The notes: generated by a model not told the origin, from the sequence alone. A DNA stretch of 64,000 nucleotides from Natronospira proteinivora (GCF_024170465.1 NZ_JALJYF010000002.1:186001-250000), one strand, 5' to 3'. Positions 1-9,236 are shown, counted from the first letter of the stretch. A program made the numbers and translations.

Positions 1-2
1 TC

Positions 3-1823
3 GCCAGCCACATGGAAAGCGACCGCCTGGCGGGGGCCACGGTGGCCGTGGTGCACAACGGCGAGGTAGAGCTGATCAAGGGCTATGGCGTGCGTGACGG
101 GGAAGGCACGTCGGTGGATGGCGAGCAGACCCTGTTCCGTATTGCCTCCATCTCCAAGACCTTCATCTGGGTCGCGCTGATGCAGCTGGAAGAACAGGGA
201 GAAATCAGCCTGGATGACCCGGCCAACCAACACCTGCCCGAGGCCCTGCAGTTGCCACCGGGCCTGGACGGTGAACCATTGCTTGTCCGGCATTTAATGA
301 CCCACAGCGCCGGTTTCGAGGATTCCGCCCTGGGCCATCTGCTGGAACGGGACAAGGGGAATCTGGAACCCCTGAATGATTACCTGGCCCGGGTCCGGCC
401 GACCCTGGTACGGGAGCCCGACGAACTGGCTACCTATTCCAACTACGCCAGCGCCCTGGCCGGGGCCCTGGTGGCCCATGTCTCCGGCCAATCCTTCCAC
501 GATTATGTGGAGAGCCATATCTACGCGCCACTAGGGATGGAGCAGGCCACCTTTCGGGAGATATACGACCCCGACGCTGTGCACAAAGGCATGCCGGCAC
601 CGGTGAGCGAGACCCTGGCCGAGGATTTTTCCGAAGGCTTTCGTGAACAGCAGGGCCTGCTGGAACCGGCCTACTTTGAATATCTGATCCACACCGCACC
701 GTCCGGTGGCATGTCCGCCAGCGCCGGGGCCATGTCACGCTTCATGCAGGCCCTGCTCAATGACGGCGAACTGGACGGCGAGCGGATTCTGGCGGCGAAC
801 ACCGCCCAGCGCATGCGCCAGACCCTTTTCAGCAATGCCGAAGGCATGAACGGTCTGGCCCATGGCTTCATTGAATATCGTTTCCCGGGCGAATTACGAG
901 GCTACGGCCATGGCGGGGCCCTGGTACATTTCTTCTCCGGCATGGTCCTGGTACCGGAACTGGATCTGGGTATTTTCGTCTCCACCAATACCGCGGGCGG
1001 GCGTGGCTTCAGCCAGGCCCTGCCCAAACACTTGGTGGCGCGCTTCGCCGACAAGGACGACACCGAGACCGAGGCCGCCGACGCGGAAGCGGGCGCATCA
1101 CTGGACGCCTATGCCGGTACCTATCGAAATACCCGGCGAAGCTATACCACGGCAGAAAAATTCACCGCCCTGGACAGCCTGATGGAGGTCAGCGTCCATG
1201 AGGACGAGGAACTGGTCACGCGCATGAACGGCGTGACCCGACGCTGGCAACCGGTCGCCGAGGGTGAACACCTGTTCCAACGGGTGGATGGTGCCGAGCG
1301 ACTGGCCTTCGGTGAGGACAGCCGTGGAGAGATCCACCGGGTCTACCATCCCAGTGGCATCAATGCCGGCGAACGGATCGGCTTCTTCCAGGGCGCGAAC
1401 TGGCTGTTCATCATCATGGGCGTCACCGGCCTCACCGCCATTTGGCAGATGGGCGCCTTCTGGCAACGGCGGCGGGCCGGCGTGACACAGAGCCGTAGCG
1501 AAGCCTGGGCCGGTGTGCTGATGCTGTTCTGGTCCCTGGCCTGGCTGATTAGTCTATTGCTGGCCTGGCAGGCCATATCCGGCATTCAATCCGCCGGGGC
1601 CGAGAACCTGTTCAACTGGCCACCGGCCTGGCTACAGGGCTGGGTGCTTTCCAACAACCTGGCCGCGGTGCTCAGCGTGGCGGCAATCGCCGGCCTGTTC
1701 CCGCTGTGGCGGCACCATTCCTGGTCCCTGCGCCAGCGTCTTTATCAGCTGCTGGCCGTATTGGCCGGCCTGGCCCTGGTATTCACGCTCAATGACTGGC
1801 AGCTGATCGGCTGGCGATTCTGA
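3..1823 (+). CDS. Serine hydrolase, class C beta-lactamase fold, with C-terminal membrane domain (5' partial)
   Basis: This is a penicillin-binding-protein-like serine hydrolase of the beta-lactamase/AmpC-EstB family, probably a periplasmic peptidase or esterase tethered to the inner membrane. Counting from the ATG at 12, the SxxK motif is S46-I-S-K49, the YxN motif is Y142-S-N144, and HGG at 300-302 takes the place of KTG. The last 150 residues contain about four hydrophobic segments. The reading frame stays open to base 3 and no signal peptide is visible, so the real start should lie outside the window. The substrate cannot be deduced. It converges on the S9 peptidase gene. Confidence 0.85.
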   Translation, partial: ASHMESDRLAGATVAVVHNGEVELIKGYGVRDGEGTSVDGEQTLFRIASISKTFIWVALMQLEEQGEISLDDPANQHLPEALQLPPGLDGEPLLVRHLMTHSAGFEDSALGHLLERDKGNLEPLNDYLARVRPTLVREPDELATYSNYASALAGALVAHVSGQSFHDYVESHIYAPLGMEQATFREIYDPDAVHKGMPAPVSETLAEDFSEGFREQQGLLEPAYFEYLIHTAPSGGMSASAGAMSRFMQALLNDGELDGERILAANTAQRMRQTLFSNAEGMNGLAHGFIEYRFPGELRGYGHGGALVHFFSGMVLVPELDLGIFVSTNTAGGRGFSQALPKHLVARFADKDDTETEAADAEAGASLDAYAGTYRNTRRSYTTAEKFTALDSLMEVSVHEDEELVTRMNGVTRRWQPVAEGEHLFQRVDGAERLAFGEDSRGEIHRVYHPSGINAGERIGFFQGANWLFIIMGVTGLTAIWQMGAFWQRRRAGVTQSRSEAWAGVLMLFWSLAWLISLLLAWQAISGIQSAGAENLFNWPPAWLQGWVLSNNLAAVLSVAAIAGLFPLWRHHSWSLRQRLYQLLAVLAGLALVFTLNDWQLIGWRF

Positions 1824-1841
1824 AATCGAAGGTGGGGAGCG

Positions 1842-1870
1842 GCCACCCCGGTCCGATAGGCCGGGGTGGC
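1842..1870. terminator. Hairpin between convergent genes
   Basis: A perfect 10-bp stem (gccaccccgg paired with ccggggtggc) with a 9-nt loop lies between the serine hydrolase stop and the S9 peptidase stop. It has no T-run on either side, so it is a plausible but weak bidirectional terminator. Confidence 0.5.
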
Positions 1871-1883
1871 ACATGCATCAGGC

Positions 1884-3809
1884 TCAGTCTGACTCAGCAA
1901 GATGCCGTTGCAGAAAGTCGAGGATATCCCGGTAGTAGGCTTCCCGGTTTTCTTCCTTGTAATAACCGTGTCCTTCCTCTTCATAAACGGTACTTTCGTA
2001 AGGAATATCCGCCGCATCCAGATTCTCAACCAGTTTCTCGAACTGACTCATGGGCGTGCGAACATCCTCTTCCCCATGGGCCAGCATCAAGGGCGCCTGG
2101 ATTCGCTCCACATGCCGGGCGGGAGAGCGTTCCTTGAGATCTTCTTCATCGGTACCGAGAACCCGATCCAGATACGCTTGCCCCTGAGGTCTCTCCGGAA
2201 TATCACCATCCTCTTTCATCAGCGGCAGATCATAGACCCCGGCATTGGCCACGCCACAGGCGTAGAGATCAGGCTCACGAACAAGGCCCTGGAGGGTGGC
2301 ATATGCACCAAAACTTCCACCAAAAAGGCAGACACGATCAGGGTCGGCAATACCTTCATCAATCGCCCAATGGGTGGCATCGGTGACATCATCCTGCATC
2401 TCCGCTCCCCAACGGCGATAGCCGGCCTGTTCGAACTCGTGCCCATAACCACCTGAGCCCCGGAAATTGACTTGGATCACCGCATACCCACGAGTGGCCA
2501 GTAGCTGAACCTCATGATTGAAGGCCCAATGATCACGTGGCCCATGCGGACCACCATGAATGCGAACCACTGTGGGATAGGGCGGCTCTCCTTCGGGTTC
2601 GGTCACATAGCCATGAAGCTCCATTTCATCACGGGCCTCCATGGTGAAGGGTTCGGTGGGGCGCAACGCCTGAGGTTGAATACCATCATGTGACCCCACA
2701 AGATAATCAGCCGATAGCTCCTCGGTATCAAAAAGATAGAAACCTGTGGGCGCGATGTCTGCGGTCGCCGATACCACGGCAAGCTCGGCATCCGAGGCAA
2801 AATGCACGATCCGTGAAAACTCCGCCGGGAATGCCTCGGCAATCTGTCGCTGCAGAACGCTGGTCTCCTCATCCGGATCAATGAACTGCATTTCAGGTTT
2901 ACCATCTTCACTAATAACCCCGATAACCGTTTCCTGATGCCGGTCCCAGAGAACGTCGCTTACTTCAACATTCTCCTTTTCAATCATGAGTTCCGTTTCA
3001 CCGGTTTCGGTATCCAGGCGATATAACCCCATATGACCAGTTTCACGGCTGCTGAAGTAAACATCCTTGTTATTGCCCGCGAAACCATGAATCTCGATCC
3101 AGCGCAGATTCATATCCAGATCAAAGGGAAGCCCACTAGACCAATCGTCTTCCATTGAATCCCGGTAGGAAAATTGCGGAGTACCGTCGTCTTTCTGGGC
3201 ATAGGCAAATCGAACCTGGCCATCCCTGTCTGCAAGAAGACCACCATTGTCAAAAGGACTCACAGCGGCAGTCGATGTACGTCCAGACTCCGCATTGATG
3301 ATCTCCGCACGAGGGCCCCGGTCAGTCGCAAGATCGATGACCATGAAACGCTCAGGCTCATCCGGTAGCAAGGACATCAATGTTGCATGACGGCCAACAG
3401 AACCCTGAGTACCACCATCGTGCAGCAAATCGGGACGACCACCATCGGCTGCAACCGTATAGAAGCGGCCTGTCGGCCGCGGCTGAGCAAGTGTCCCCAC
3501 CTGACGATCCGTCTCGAACAGAACCCTATCGGTATTCAGCCAGTGGATAGCGGCAACATGCTCCTCGGTACGAAGTTGCAAGGCATTGGTAACCTGGATG
3601 TCTGGAAGTGCCGAGATATCAAGTACCGCAAGCCCGGTCTGATCGTCCGCAGGTGCGGCGAGGGCTACATAGCGTCCATCCGGCGAAAGACTAACGTCAG
3701 TAAACTCAGGTAACTGAGCCAGTTTCTCCACAGGCACTGGCTCTTCTGCAAAGCCATCTCCCATGACAAACATAAACCCTAGAGCAAGTACCCCCGCGAA
3801 TCTACGCAT
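1884..3809 (-). CDS. Secreted S9 family peptidase (prolyl oligopeptidase/acylaminoacyl peptidase type)
   Basis: A serine peptidase of family S9 that should hydrolyse short peptides in the periplasm or outside the cell. An N-terminal signal peptide of about 21 residues is followed by a beta-propeller-like region (about 25-380) and a C-terminal alpha/beta hydrolase domain. The catalytic triad is visible as Ser499 in GGSFGAYAT, Asp582 in HGEEDVRTP and His614 in EEGHGYY. A strong ribosome site (ggggagg) precedes the ATG at 3809. The length of 641 residues fits the DPP/AAP-like branch. Base composition is somewhat less GC-rich than that of its neighbours. Confidence 0.9.
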   Translation of the reverse strand: MRRFAGVLALGFMFVMGDGFAEEPVPVEKLAQLPEFTDVSLSPDGRYVALAAPADDQTGLAVLDISALPDIQVTNALQLRTEEHVAAIHWLNTDRVLFETDRQVGTLAQPRPTGRFYTVAADGGRPDLLHDGGTQGSVGRHATLMSLLPDEPERFMVIDLATDRGPRAEIINAESGRTSTAAVSPFDNGGLLADRDGQVRFAYAQKDDGTPQFSYRDSMEDDWSSGLPFDLDMNLRWIEIHGFAGNNKDVYFSSRETGHMGLYRLDTETGETELMIEKENVEVSDVLWDRHQETVIGVISEDGKPEMQFIDPDEETSVLQRQIAEAFPAEFSRIVHFASDAELAVVSATADIAPTGFYLFDTEELSADYLVGSHDGIQPQALRPTEPFTMEARDEMELHGYVTEPEGEPPYPTVVRIHGGPHGPRDHWAFNHEVQLLATRGYAVIQVNFRGSGGYGHEFEQAGYRRWGAEMQDDVTDATHWAIDEGIADPDRVCLFGGSFGAYATLQGLVREPDLYACGVANAGVYDLPLMKEDGDIPERPQGQAYLDRVLGTDEEDLKERSPARHVERIQAPLMLAHGEEDVRTPMSQFEKLVENLDAADIPYESTVYEEEGHGYYKEENREAYYRDILDFLQRHLAESD

Positions 3810-3995
3810 ACGCCTCCCCGTTCAAATGTGCTGCCAAGCATGAATACATTGCAATATACAGAACGAAAAGGGTGATTGCGATCACCTTGTATGCAACAAC
3901 GATGTCCCGGGAACGTGACCGATGACTTCTTATTCCTATTAATATAATCGCTATCACCGAGCTCAAAAATCGTGATTCAGGGAACAATTATTTTG

Positions 3996-4565
3996 TCAGC
4001 GGCGGCGGTACTCCTCGATCTCGCCGCTGGCCTTGGCCTCCACGTGGCAACACTCGAGGATAGCGTCGTGGAGCATGGCACGGCCACGGGCGGCACGGCT
4101 TTTGATGGCCGACGGGGTAAAGCCAAGCTCCCGGCTGAGTTCAGCGCCGGTTTTGCCTTCCAGAACGGTCGTGGACATCACCAAACGGTATTTGGCTGGC
4201 AGCCCCTCGATGAAAGGGCGCAGGCATTCGGCCATTTCCCGCTCCGCCTGGCTGCGCTCGGGGCCCCTATCAGCCAGCGTCTCCGGCAGGGCCTCGGTGG
4301 GCCGGGCCCGGCGGTAATGATCACTCAGGGCATGGGCGGCGATGGTCTGAAGCCAGGCGGCCAGGTTATCCGGACGGGCGCCCCGCTGAAGGGCATCCAG
4401 GGCTTTGAGAAAGACATCATGCAGCAGATCTTCGGCCACGGCGGGCTCGGCGAGCTTGCGCCTTAAAAAGCCCAGCAGCCGCTTACGGAAAAGGGGATAG
4501 GCGGCGGCCAGCGCATCGCCGGCCGCCTTGTCCCGCTGGATGTGCAGAGAGGGGTTCGCGGACAT
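3996..4565 (-). CDS. sigZ: SigZ-like sigma-70 family RNA polymerase sigma factor
   Basis: An ECF-type sigma factor with region 2 (around LLHDVFLKAL) and region 4 (around GKTGAELSRELGFTPSAIKS). The C-terminal tail with a vicinal Cys-Cys-His (ECCHVEA) is typical of the SigZ group. The start at 4565 was chosen because it lies 7 bp after the ArsI/CadI stop, whereas the longer frame to 4640 would run into that gene. SigZ-type factors are known to neighbour ArsI/CadI dioxygenases, so co-transcription for a metal or metalloid response is the likely context. No anti-sigma factor is visible. Confidence 0.85.
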   Translation of the reverse strand: MSANPSLHIQRDKAAGDALAAAYPLFRKRLLGFLRRKLAEPAVAEDLLHDVFLKALDALQRGARPDNLAAWLQTIAAHALSDHYRRARPTEALPETLADRGPERSQAEREMAECLRPFIEGLPAKYRLVMSTTVLEGKTGAELSRELGFTPSAIKSRAARGRAMLHDAILECCHVEAKASGEIEEYRRR

Positions 4566-4572
4566 ATTCGCT

Positions 4573-5037
4573 TCACCCACAGCCACAGGCCGCTTGCCGC
4601 TCGGAATCCACCGTCGCAGCGCGAGCAGCCTGCTTCTCACTCAGGGCTTGGGGGCTGTTGTTCCCGAACACGTTCACTTCCCCCATGGTATGGAAGTGTT
4701 CCCAGGCAATGCCCTGGGGGTCCACCGTCCAGTGTTTCTCACTTTGCGCGTAGCAGCAGGTGGCTTCACCCTCTTCTACCAGGGCCGACTGATCAGCCGC
4801 CACAGCCTGTTCCTTCAGCTGTGCCAGTTCTGCCTCGGAATCCACCTGAAAACCCAGGTGGTCGATACCCGTGCCCGCGCCCCGGGCGGAGATGGCAAAA
4901 TTCACCCGGGGATCCTCCAGCATCCATTTGGCGTAATCCTGCCGCTGCTTGCTGGGGGACTGACCGAACAAGTGGCTATAGAAGCGGATGCTTTGCTCGA
5001 GATCCGCCACCCCGACATGAACATGCAGACGTTTCAT
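4573..5037 (-). CDS. ArsI/CadI family glyoxalase-fold metalloenzyme
   Basis: A vicinal-oxygen-chelate protein of the ArsI/CadI group. ArsI enzymes are Fe(II)-dependent C-As lyases that demethylate trivalent organoarsenicals, and CadI proteins are induced by cadmium. The expected metal ligands are present as His5, His60 and Glu113. The vicinal cysteine pair that binds arsenic is Cys94-Cys95 in EATCCYAQSEKHW. The conserved DPQGIAWEHF segment follows, and the protein ends in a CGCG tail that could also bind metal. It forms a two-gene unit with the downstream SigZ-like gene. Whether arsenic or cadmium is the natural target cannot be settled from sequence. Confidence 0.88.
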   Translation of the reverse strand: MKRLHVHVGVADLEQSIRFYSHLFGQSPSKQRQDYAKWMLEDPRVNFAISARGAGTGIDHLGFQVDSEAELAQLKEQAVAADQSALVEEGEATCCYAQSEKHWTVDPQGIAWEHFHTMGEVNVFGNNSPQALSEKQAARAATVDSERQAACGCG

Positions 5038-5124
5038 GGGCTTGTCTCCTCTATGGTTGTGTCACGATTTTTTCGGTGCTCACTCCCATAGACGCAAAAG
5101 CCCCGGCATGGTCGCAGACCGGAG

Positions 5125-5601
5125 TCAGTTTTTCCGGGGGGTGACCCACATGTTGATCGTGGCCCGAACCACTTCCTCGCCGGCCTCATCCACCACGCTG
5201 ACGGGAATAGGCAGCTCCTGGCCTTCCTCGCCAAATGCGGGAACCGGGTCGAGTTCGGCCCGGGCGGTGAGGTGAGTAGCGGCCTTTTTGAGGTACTCCA
5301 CCTGCATGCCCTTGGGAATCCAGCGATGGCTGGGCGGCAGGGTGGCTTCGATCATCACACCGGCGGCCAGCTCGGCCATATTGCAGATGGCGATGGCATG
5401 CACGGTGCCGATGTGGTTGTGCACCTTGCGGCGATTCTTGATCCAGACCTGGCAGAGTCCCCGTTCCAGCACCTGGATGCGGGGCTTGATGGTGGCGAAA
5501 TAGGGAGCACTACGGCCCACTACCCGGGAGAACAGCCAGCGGCCGCCGGGATAGGCGCTGAGTTTCTTCCAGGTGGCGAGGGTATGGTTTGCGTGACTCA
5601 T
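5125..5601 (-). CDS. DUF4442 hotdog-fold thioesterase-like protein
   Basis: A hotdog-fold protein of the DUF4442 group, related to acyl-CoA thioesterases of the PaaI/YiiD type. The central NHIGTVHAIAICNMAE segment is the family hallmark. The ATG at 5601 (MSHANHT) is preferred over the upstream in-frame ATG at 5616. The protein is cytosolic with no signal peptide. The 87-bp gap to ArsI suggests a separate unit. The substrate is unknown. Confidence 0.8.
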   Translation of the reverse strand: MSHANHTLATWKKLSAYPGGRWLFSRVVGRSAPYFATIKPRIQVLERGLCQVWIKNRRKVHNHIGTVHAIAICNMAELAAGVMIEATLPPSHRWIPKGMQVEYLKKAATHLTARAELDPVPAFGEEGQELPIPVSVVDEAGEEVVRATINMWVTPRKN

Positions 5602-5771
5602 GATGTGCGGTTCCAATGTGGTTTCTGCTACAACCGGAAACCTACCACAGGGGCCCTGCCCCGCACATTAGAGACACCCCCCCCCTTTATCTCGAGCCGT
5701 TTCATCCCCAGACTGGTCTTATCCATTGGCACATCACAGCAACAAGGGGAAACGCGACAGGAGGTGCCGCC

Positions 5772-6005
5772 ATGAGCGAGTGCGAAGTTTGCGGCAACAG
5801 CTATGAACATGCCTTCCAGGTACGGATGAACGGCCAGGATCACACTTTTGATTGCTTCGAGTGTGCCGTTCACAAGCTGGCGCCCAGCTGCAGCCGCTGT
5901 GGCTGTCGAATCATGGGCCACGGCGTGCAACAGAACCAGACCATCTATTGTGGTGCCCATTGTGCCCGCCAGGCGGGTGCGGCCGGTCTCGCCGACCACG
6001 TCTAA
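5772..6005 (+). CDS. Small Cys-rich zinc-binding protein (often labelled prokaryotic metallothionein)
   Basis: A 77-residue protein with CEVC, FDCFECAVH, CSRCGCRIMGHG and YCGAHC motifs, giving eight or more cysteines plus histidines arranged as treble-clef or zinc-ribbon knuckles. Similar small bacterial proteins are usually named metallothionein-like or left hypothetical. The role is unknown. The start at 5772 is chosen because gacaggaggtgcc supplies a strong ribosome site. The upstream in-frame extension to 5616 looks non-coding. Confidence 0.8.
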   Translation: MSECEVCGNSYEHAFQVRMNGQDHTFDCFECAVHKLAPSCSRCGCRIMGHGVQQNQTIYCGAHCARQAGAAGLADHV

Positions 6006-6086
6006 GGCCCTTAACGCTCCGCCGACATCAGGGCAATCCAGCTTGCTGGCTCGGCGATAGGCTGAGAGGAGTGGCGGCAGAGGGCG

Positions 6087-6572
6087 TCAAGCGCCTTCCG
6101 CGGCCGCCTGGAGGGCGGCGATGTCCAGCTTTTTCATCTGCATCATGGCGTTCATGGCCCGCTCGGCTCGTGCCGGGTCTGCATCACTGACCAGTTCAGG
6201 CAGCACCACCGGCACGATCTGCCAGGACAGGCCGTAACGGTCCTTGAGCCAGCCGCATTGCCGGGCAGCCTCATCACCGCCCTCCCCCAGGCGTTGCCAG
6301 TAGTAGTCCAGTTGTTCCTGATTATCACAGAGCACCTGGAAGGAGACGGCCTCATTGAACTGGAAATGGGGCCCGCCATTGAGCGCCACAAAATCCCGCC
6401 CGTCCAGAGTGAACGTCACGGTGAGAGCCTCGCCGCTACCGTCCAGCTTGCGAACGATCTTGCCCACCTGGCTATTGGGAAAGACCCGGGTATAAAAGGC
6501 TGCCGCCTCCTCCGCCTGGTCATCGAACCAGAGACAGGGCATTAGGCTATTCAAAGTAATCGTGTCAGGCAT
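6087..6572 (-). CDS. PhnB-like VOC family protein
   Basis: A 161-residue glyoxalase/bleomycin-resistance fold protein of the PhnB/3-demethylubiquinone-methyltransferase-like type, recognised by MPCLWFDDQAEEAAAFY near the N terminus and GWLKDRYGLSWQIVP near residue 107. The start at 6572 fits the family N terminus. It is the most downstream gene of a minus-strand group with YCII, SnoaL-like and ECF sigma genes. Such VOC proteins are common partners in ECF41/ECF42 loci. The enzymatic substrate is unknown. Confidence 0.85.
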   Translation of the reverse strand: MPDTITLNSLMPCLWFDDQAEEAAAFYTRVFPNSQVGKIVRKLDGSGEALTVTFTLDGRDFVALNGGPHFQFNEAVSFQVLCDNQEQLDYYWQRLGEGGDEAARQCGWLKDRYGLSWQIVPVVLPELVSDADPARAERAMNAMMQMKKLDIAALQAAAEGA

Positions 6573-6591
6573 CTTCCCTCCCCGCCGATGA

Positions 6592-7005
6592 TCAGCCACC
6601 GGCCATATCGATATCACGAAAACGCTGTATGGTGTCGCTCTGCTCAAAGTCTTCCAGTTCAAACATCTGGCGGACTTCCACTTCGCAGGATGTGCCTTCT
6701 CCCCTGGGGTTGGGAAACCGCCGCGCCCATTCCTTGGCTTCTTCGCGGGAATTGACCCGAATAATGGTGTAACCGGCGACCAGCTCCTTGGTTTCGGCGA
6801 AGGGGCCATCAATGATCTGACGCTGCTCGCCTTCATAACGGACCCGAAAACCCTTGGCGGATGACTGTAGGCCGGAGCCGTCCACCAGCACCCCGGCGTC
6901 AGCAAGCTGCTCGTGGTATTCGGCCATGGCGAGCAAATCCTTCTCCTCGGGCATCTCCCCGGCTTCCGTTCTTTCATCACCTTTCACAATGATCATGAAT
7001 CTCAT
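6592..7005 (-). CDS. YCII/DGPF domain protein
   Basis: A 137-residue YCII-related (DGPF) protein with the diagnostic IIDGPFAETKELVAGY motif near residue 64. The family adopts a ferredoxin-like fold, and its members are the standard genomic partners of ECF42 sigma factors, one of which lies two genes upstream. Its ATG overlaps the stop of the SnoaL-like gene by four bases, indicating translational coupling. The biochemical role is not established. Confidence 0.9.
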   Translation of the reverse strand: MRFMIIVKGDERTEAGEMPEEKDLLAMAEYHEQLADAGVLVDGSGLQSSAKGFRVRYEGEQRQIIDGPFAETKELVAGYTIIRVNSREEAKEWARRFPNPRGEGTSCEVEVRQMFELEDFEQSDTIQRFRDIDMAGG

Positions 7006-7367
7006 GGCTTGTCTCCCATTTCCATCCCATAGGCGATGGTTTCAGCGATCTTTCCGTCTCTCAGTTGATAGAGATCACAGAAGGCATAAGCCCGGACCGG
7101 GCCGTCTTTGTTTTCCTTGAGTGTCATCTCGCCATTGACCACAGCTCTATCGCCTGCAACCACCACATCGAATATTTCCAGATTGAATATACAGCCGGAG
7201 GCACTCATTTCCCGCAACATCTTCTCGAAAGCCGGCTTGCCTTCAATCCCAGTTTCACTGGCCATGCGAAAGCGGATGTCGTCGGTAACCGAGGACATGA
7301 TGGTGTCTACATCTTCCCGGGCGAAGGCCTCGTTGAAGGCCCGGAGAAAGGTTTCAGTGTCTTGCAT
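7002..7367 (-). CDS. SnoaL-like/NTF2 family protein
   Basis: A 121-residue cone-shaped NTF2-like protein beginning MQDTETFLRAFNEAF. It has the acidic pocket layout of SnoaL-like isomerases and lacks a signal peptide. The ATG at 7367 is preferred over one three codons upstream. It overlaps the YCII gene by ATGA and sits 78 bp downstream of the ECF sigma gene. Function unknown. SnoaL-like domains are recurrent partners or C-terminal extensions of ECF sigma factors, so a regulatory role is possible. Confidence 0.8.
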   Translation of the reverse strand: MQDTETFLRAFNEAFAREDVDTIMSSVTDDIRFRMASETGIEGKPAFEKMLREMSASGCIFNLEIFDVVVAGDRAVVNGEMTLKENKDGPVRAYAFCDLYQLRDGKIAETIAYGMEMGDKP

Positions 7368-7445
7368 CGGAATCACTCCTGAGTAAGTCCCTGAGGTTTA
7401 TGCTTCCTAGTCGCATCCCGGCCCGACAAATCGACAGGGTCACGA

Positions 7446-8696
7446 TTATTCCGCCAGTTCTTCCAGACGCTGGGCCAGAAAGCGCTGTTCCGGGCCCTGG
7501 GCGGTGAGCGACAAGGCTTGCGCGAAAGCGGCCCGGGCCTCCTCCATACGGCCCAGTTGTCGGCAGAATTCGGCCCGGGCGGCATGGGCCAGGTAATAGT
7601 CCCCCAGACTGCCCTGGGCCAGCAGGCTGTCCACCACGGCCAGGGCCTCAACCGGTCCGCGCACCATGGACAGCGCCACTGCCCGGTTCAGAGCCACCAC
7701 TGGCGTGGGCTGTATCCGCAAAAGAATGTCGTAGAGACCGAGAATCTCCTCCCAGTCGGTGTCTTCATAACGAGGGGCCTGGGCGTGGACGGCAGCGATG
7801 GCGGCCTGGACGGTGTATGGACCAAAGCGTCGCGAACGCAGGGCCGCATGAACCAGTGCGTCGCCTTCCTCGATGGCCTTGCGGTCCCAGAGGGAGCGAT
7901 CCTGCTCTTCCAGGCGCAATAGCGATCCTTCCGCGTCGCTCCGGGCCGAACGACGGGACTCCTGCAGCAGCATGAGTGCCAGCAAACCACTGACTTCCGG
8001 ATCAGGCATCAGCTGCTGAAGCAGCCGGCCGAGACGAATCGCCTCGGCGGAGAGATCGGCGCGCAACACGGCCTCGCCGCTGGAGGCCGAATAGCCTTCG
8101 TTGAAGACCAGGTAGATCACCTGCAAGACCGTCTCCAGGCGCTCAGGCAGGGCCTGTTGTGATGGCACTTCGTAGGGGATGCGGGCATCACGGATCTTGC
8201 GCTTGGCGCGGACGATGCGCTGGGCCACGGTGGCCGGTTTCGAGAGAAAGGCATTGGCCACTTCTTCGGTGGTCAGGCCACAGACTTCGCGCAGGGTCAG
8301 GGCGACCCGTACTTCGGGGGCCAGGGCGGGATGACAGCAGGTAAAGATCAGGCGCAGACGGTCGTCGGTCACACTCAGGTCTTCCAGGGCATCGGCGGGA
8401 TCCGGTGCGGTTTCCATGGGCGGAGGCCTTTCCCGCAGCAGACTGTCGTGGCGACGCCGCCGACGCAGGCGATCAATGGCCTTGAAGCGACCAGTGGACA
8501 CCAGCCAGGCCCGGGGTCGGTCGGGAACCCCCTGCTCGGGCCATTGACTGAGTGCGGCGGCAAAGGCCTCCTGCAATGCCTCCTCCGCCCGCTCGAAATC
8601 CCCCAACAGACGAATCAGGGTCGCCAGCACCCGCCGGGATTCCGTGCGGTAGATGGCTTCCAGCTGGGCCGTGATGTCGGAGGACCGCTCAGTCAT
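7446..8696 (-). CDS. ECF42-type RNA polymerase sigma factor with long C-terminal extension
   Basis: A 416-residue sigma factor. Residues 1-75 hold region 2 (around [16 protein letters not shown]), residues 120-175 hold region 4 (around [19 protein letters not shown]), and the remainder is the helical/TPR-like extension (DUF6596-type) characteristic of ECF42. ECF42 proteins lack a classical anti-sigma factor and are linked to DGPF/YCII genes. Here one YCII gene lies immediately upstream (6-bp gap) and another downstream, which is a strong match. The stimulus is unknown. Confidence 0.92.
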   Translation of the reverse strand: MTERSSDITAQLEAIYRTESRRVLATLIRLLGDFERAEEALQEAFAAALSQWPEQGVPDRPRAWLVSTGRFKAIDRLRRRRRHDSLLRERPPPMETAPDPADALEDLSVTDDRLRLIFTCCHPALAPEVRVALTLREVCGLTTEEVANAFLSKPATVAQRIVRAKRKIRDARIPYEVPSQQALPERLETVLQVIYLVFNEGYSASSGEAVLRADLSAEAIRLGRLLQQLMPDPEVSGLLALMLLQESRRSARSDAEGSLLRLEEQDRSLWDRKAIEEGDALVHAALRSRRFGPYTVQAAIAAVHAQAPRYEDTDWEEILGLYDILLRIQPTPVVALNRAVALSMVRGPVEALAVVDSLLAQGSLGDYYLAHAARAEFCRQLGRMEEARAAFAQALSLTAQGPEQRFLAQRLEELAE

Positions 8697-8702
8697 GACG
8701 CA

Positions 8703-9047
8703 TTAAACATCCAGCTGCCGGATGGGGCGGACCTCGACAGACCCCACCCGGGCCGGGGGGATCCCGGCGGCCAGGCGAATCGCCTCGTTCAAGTCACGGG
8801 CTTCGATGAGATAAAAACCCAGCAACTGCTCCTTGGTTTCGGCGAAGGGGCCGTCCGTCACCGAGGTCTCGCCGTCCCGTACGCGCACGGTGGTCGCCGT
8901 GCTTACCGGCTCCAGGGCTTCGCCAGCCAGCATCTTGCCACTGTCCATGAGCTTCTCGGCATAACCCCAGCATTCGCTGTCCTCGGGGCTGTCGGGCAGG
9001 GAATGCAGATCGGTTTCCCGGGCATACACCAGACACAGGTATTTCAT
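8703..9047 (-). CDS. YCII/DGPF domain protein, upstream partner of the ECF42 sigma factor
   Basis: A 114-residue YCII protein starting MKYLCLVYARE, with the family motif TDGPFAETKEQLLGFY near residue 60. The longer frame up to 9146 has no family similarity and would cover the intergenic promoter region, so 9047 is the start. It is probably the first gene of the transcript that continues into the sigma factor. It is divergent from the SoxR-type promoter at 9151. Confidence 0.9.
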   Translation of the reverse strand: MKYLCLVYARETDLHSLPDSPEDSECWGYAEKLMDSGKMLAGEALEPVSTATTVRVRDGETSVTDGPFAETKEQLLGFYLIEARDLNEAIRLAAGIPPARVGSVEVRPIRQLDV

Positions 9048-9150
9048 TGAACCACTCCAGTCATGAATTCGAGACATAGTCGAATTGCGCCATGCCGAAT
9101 CGACAAACAATAAATATAGGAAAAAATGGACAGGGATGCTGGGCAAAGTC

Positions 9151-9181
9151 TTGACCTCAATTTAACTTGAGGTACTAGGCT
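9151..9181 (+). promoter_or_regulatory. SoxR-type promoter with operator dyad
   Basis: TTGACC at 9151-9156 and TAGGCT at 9176-9181 are separated by 19 bp, the elongated spacing of MerR-family promoters. Inside the spacer lies acctcaatttaacttgaggt (9154-9173), with 7-bp arms ACCTCAA/TTGAGGT. This differs at one base from the classic SoxR box core CCTCAAGTTAACTTGAGG. A soxR gene lies two genes downstream, so redox-dependent autoregulation of the operon is very likely. Confidence 0.9.
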
Positions 9182-9236
9182 TGTCTTGCATGGGCCAGCA
9201 GCCCGCCCCACAAGCAAACAGGAAGGAGGATTGAGG

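Noticed and set aside
3802-3987. Small hydrophobic frame upstream of the S9 peptidase gene
   Set aside because: It overlaps the peptidase start and its ribosome site, and no convincing initiation signal precedes it. The A/T-rich stretch looks like a promoter region.
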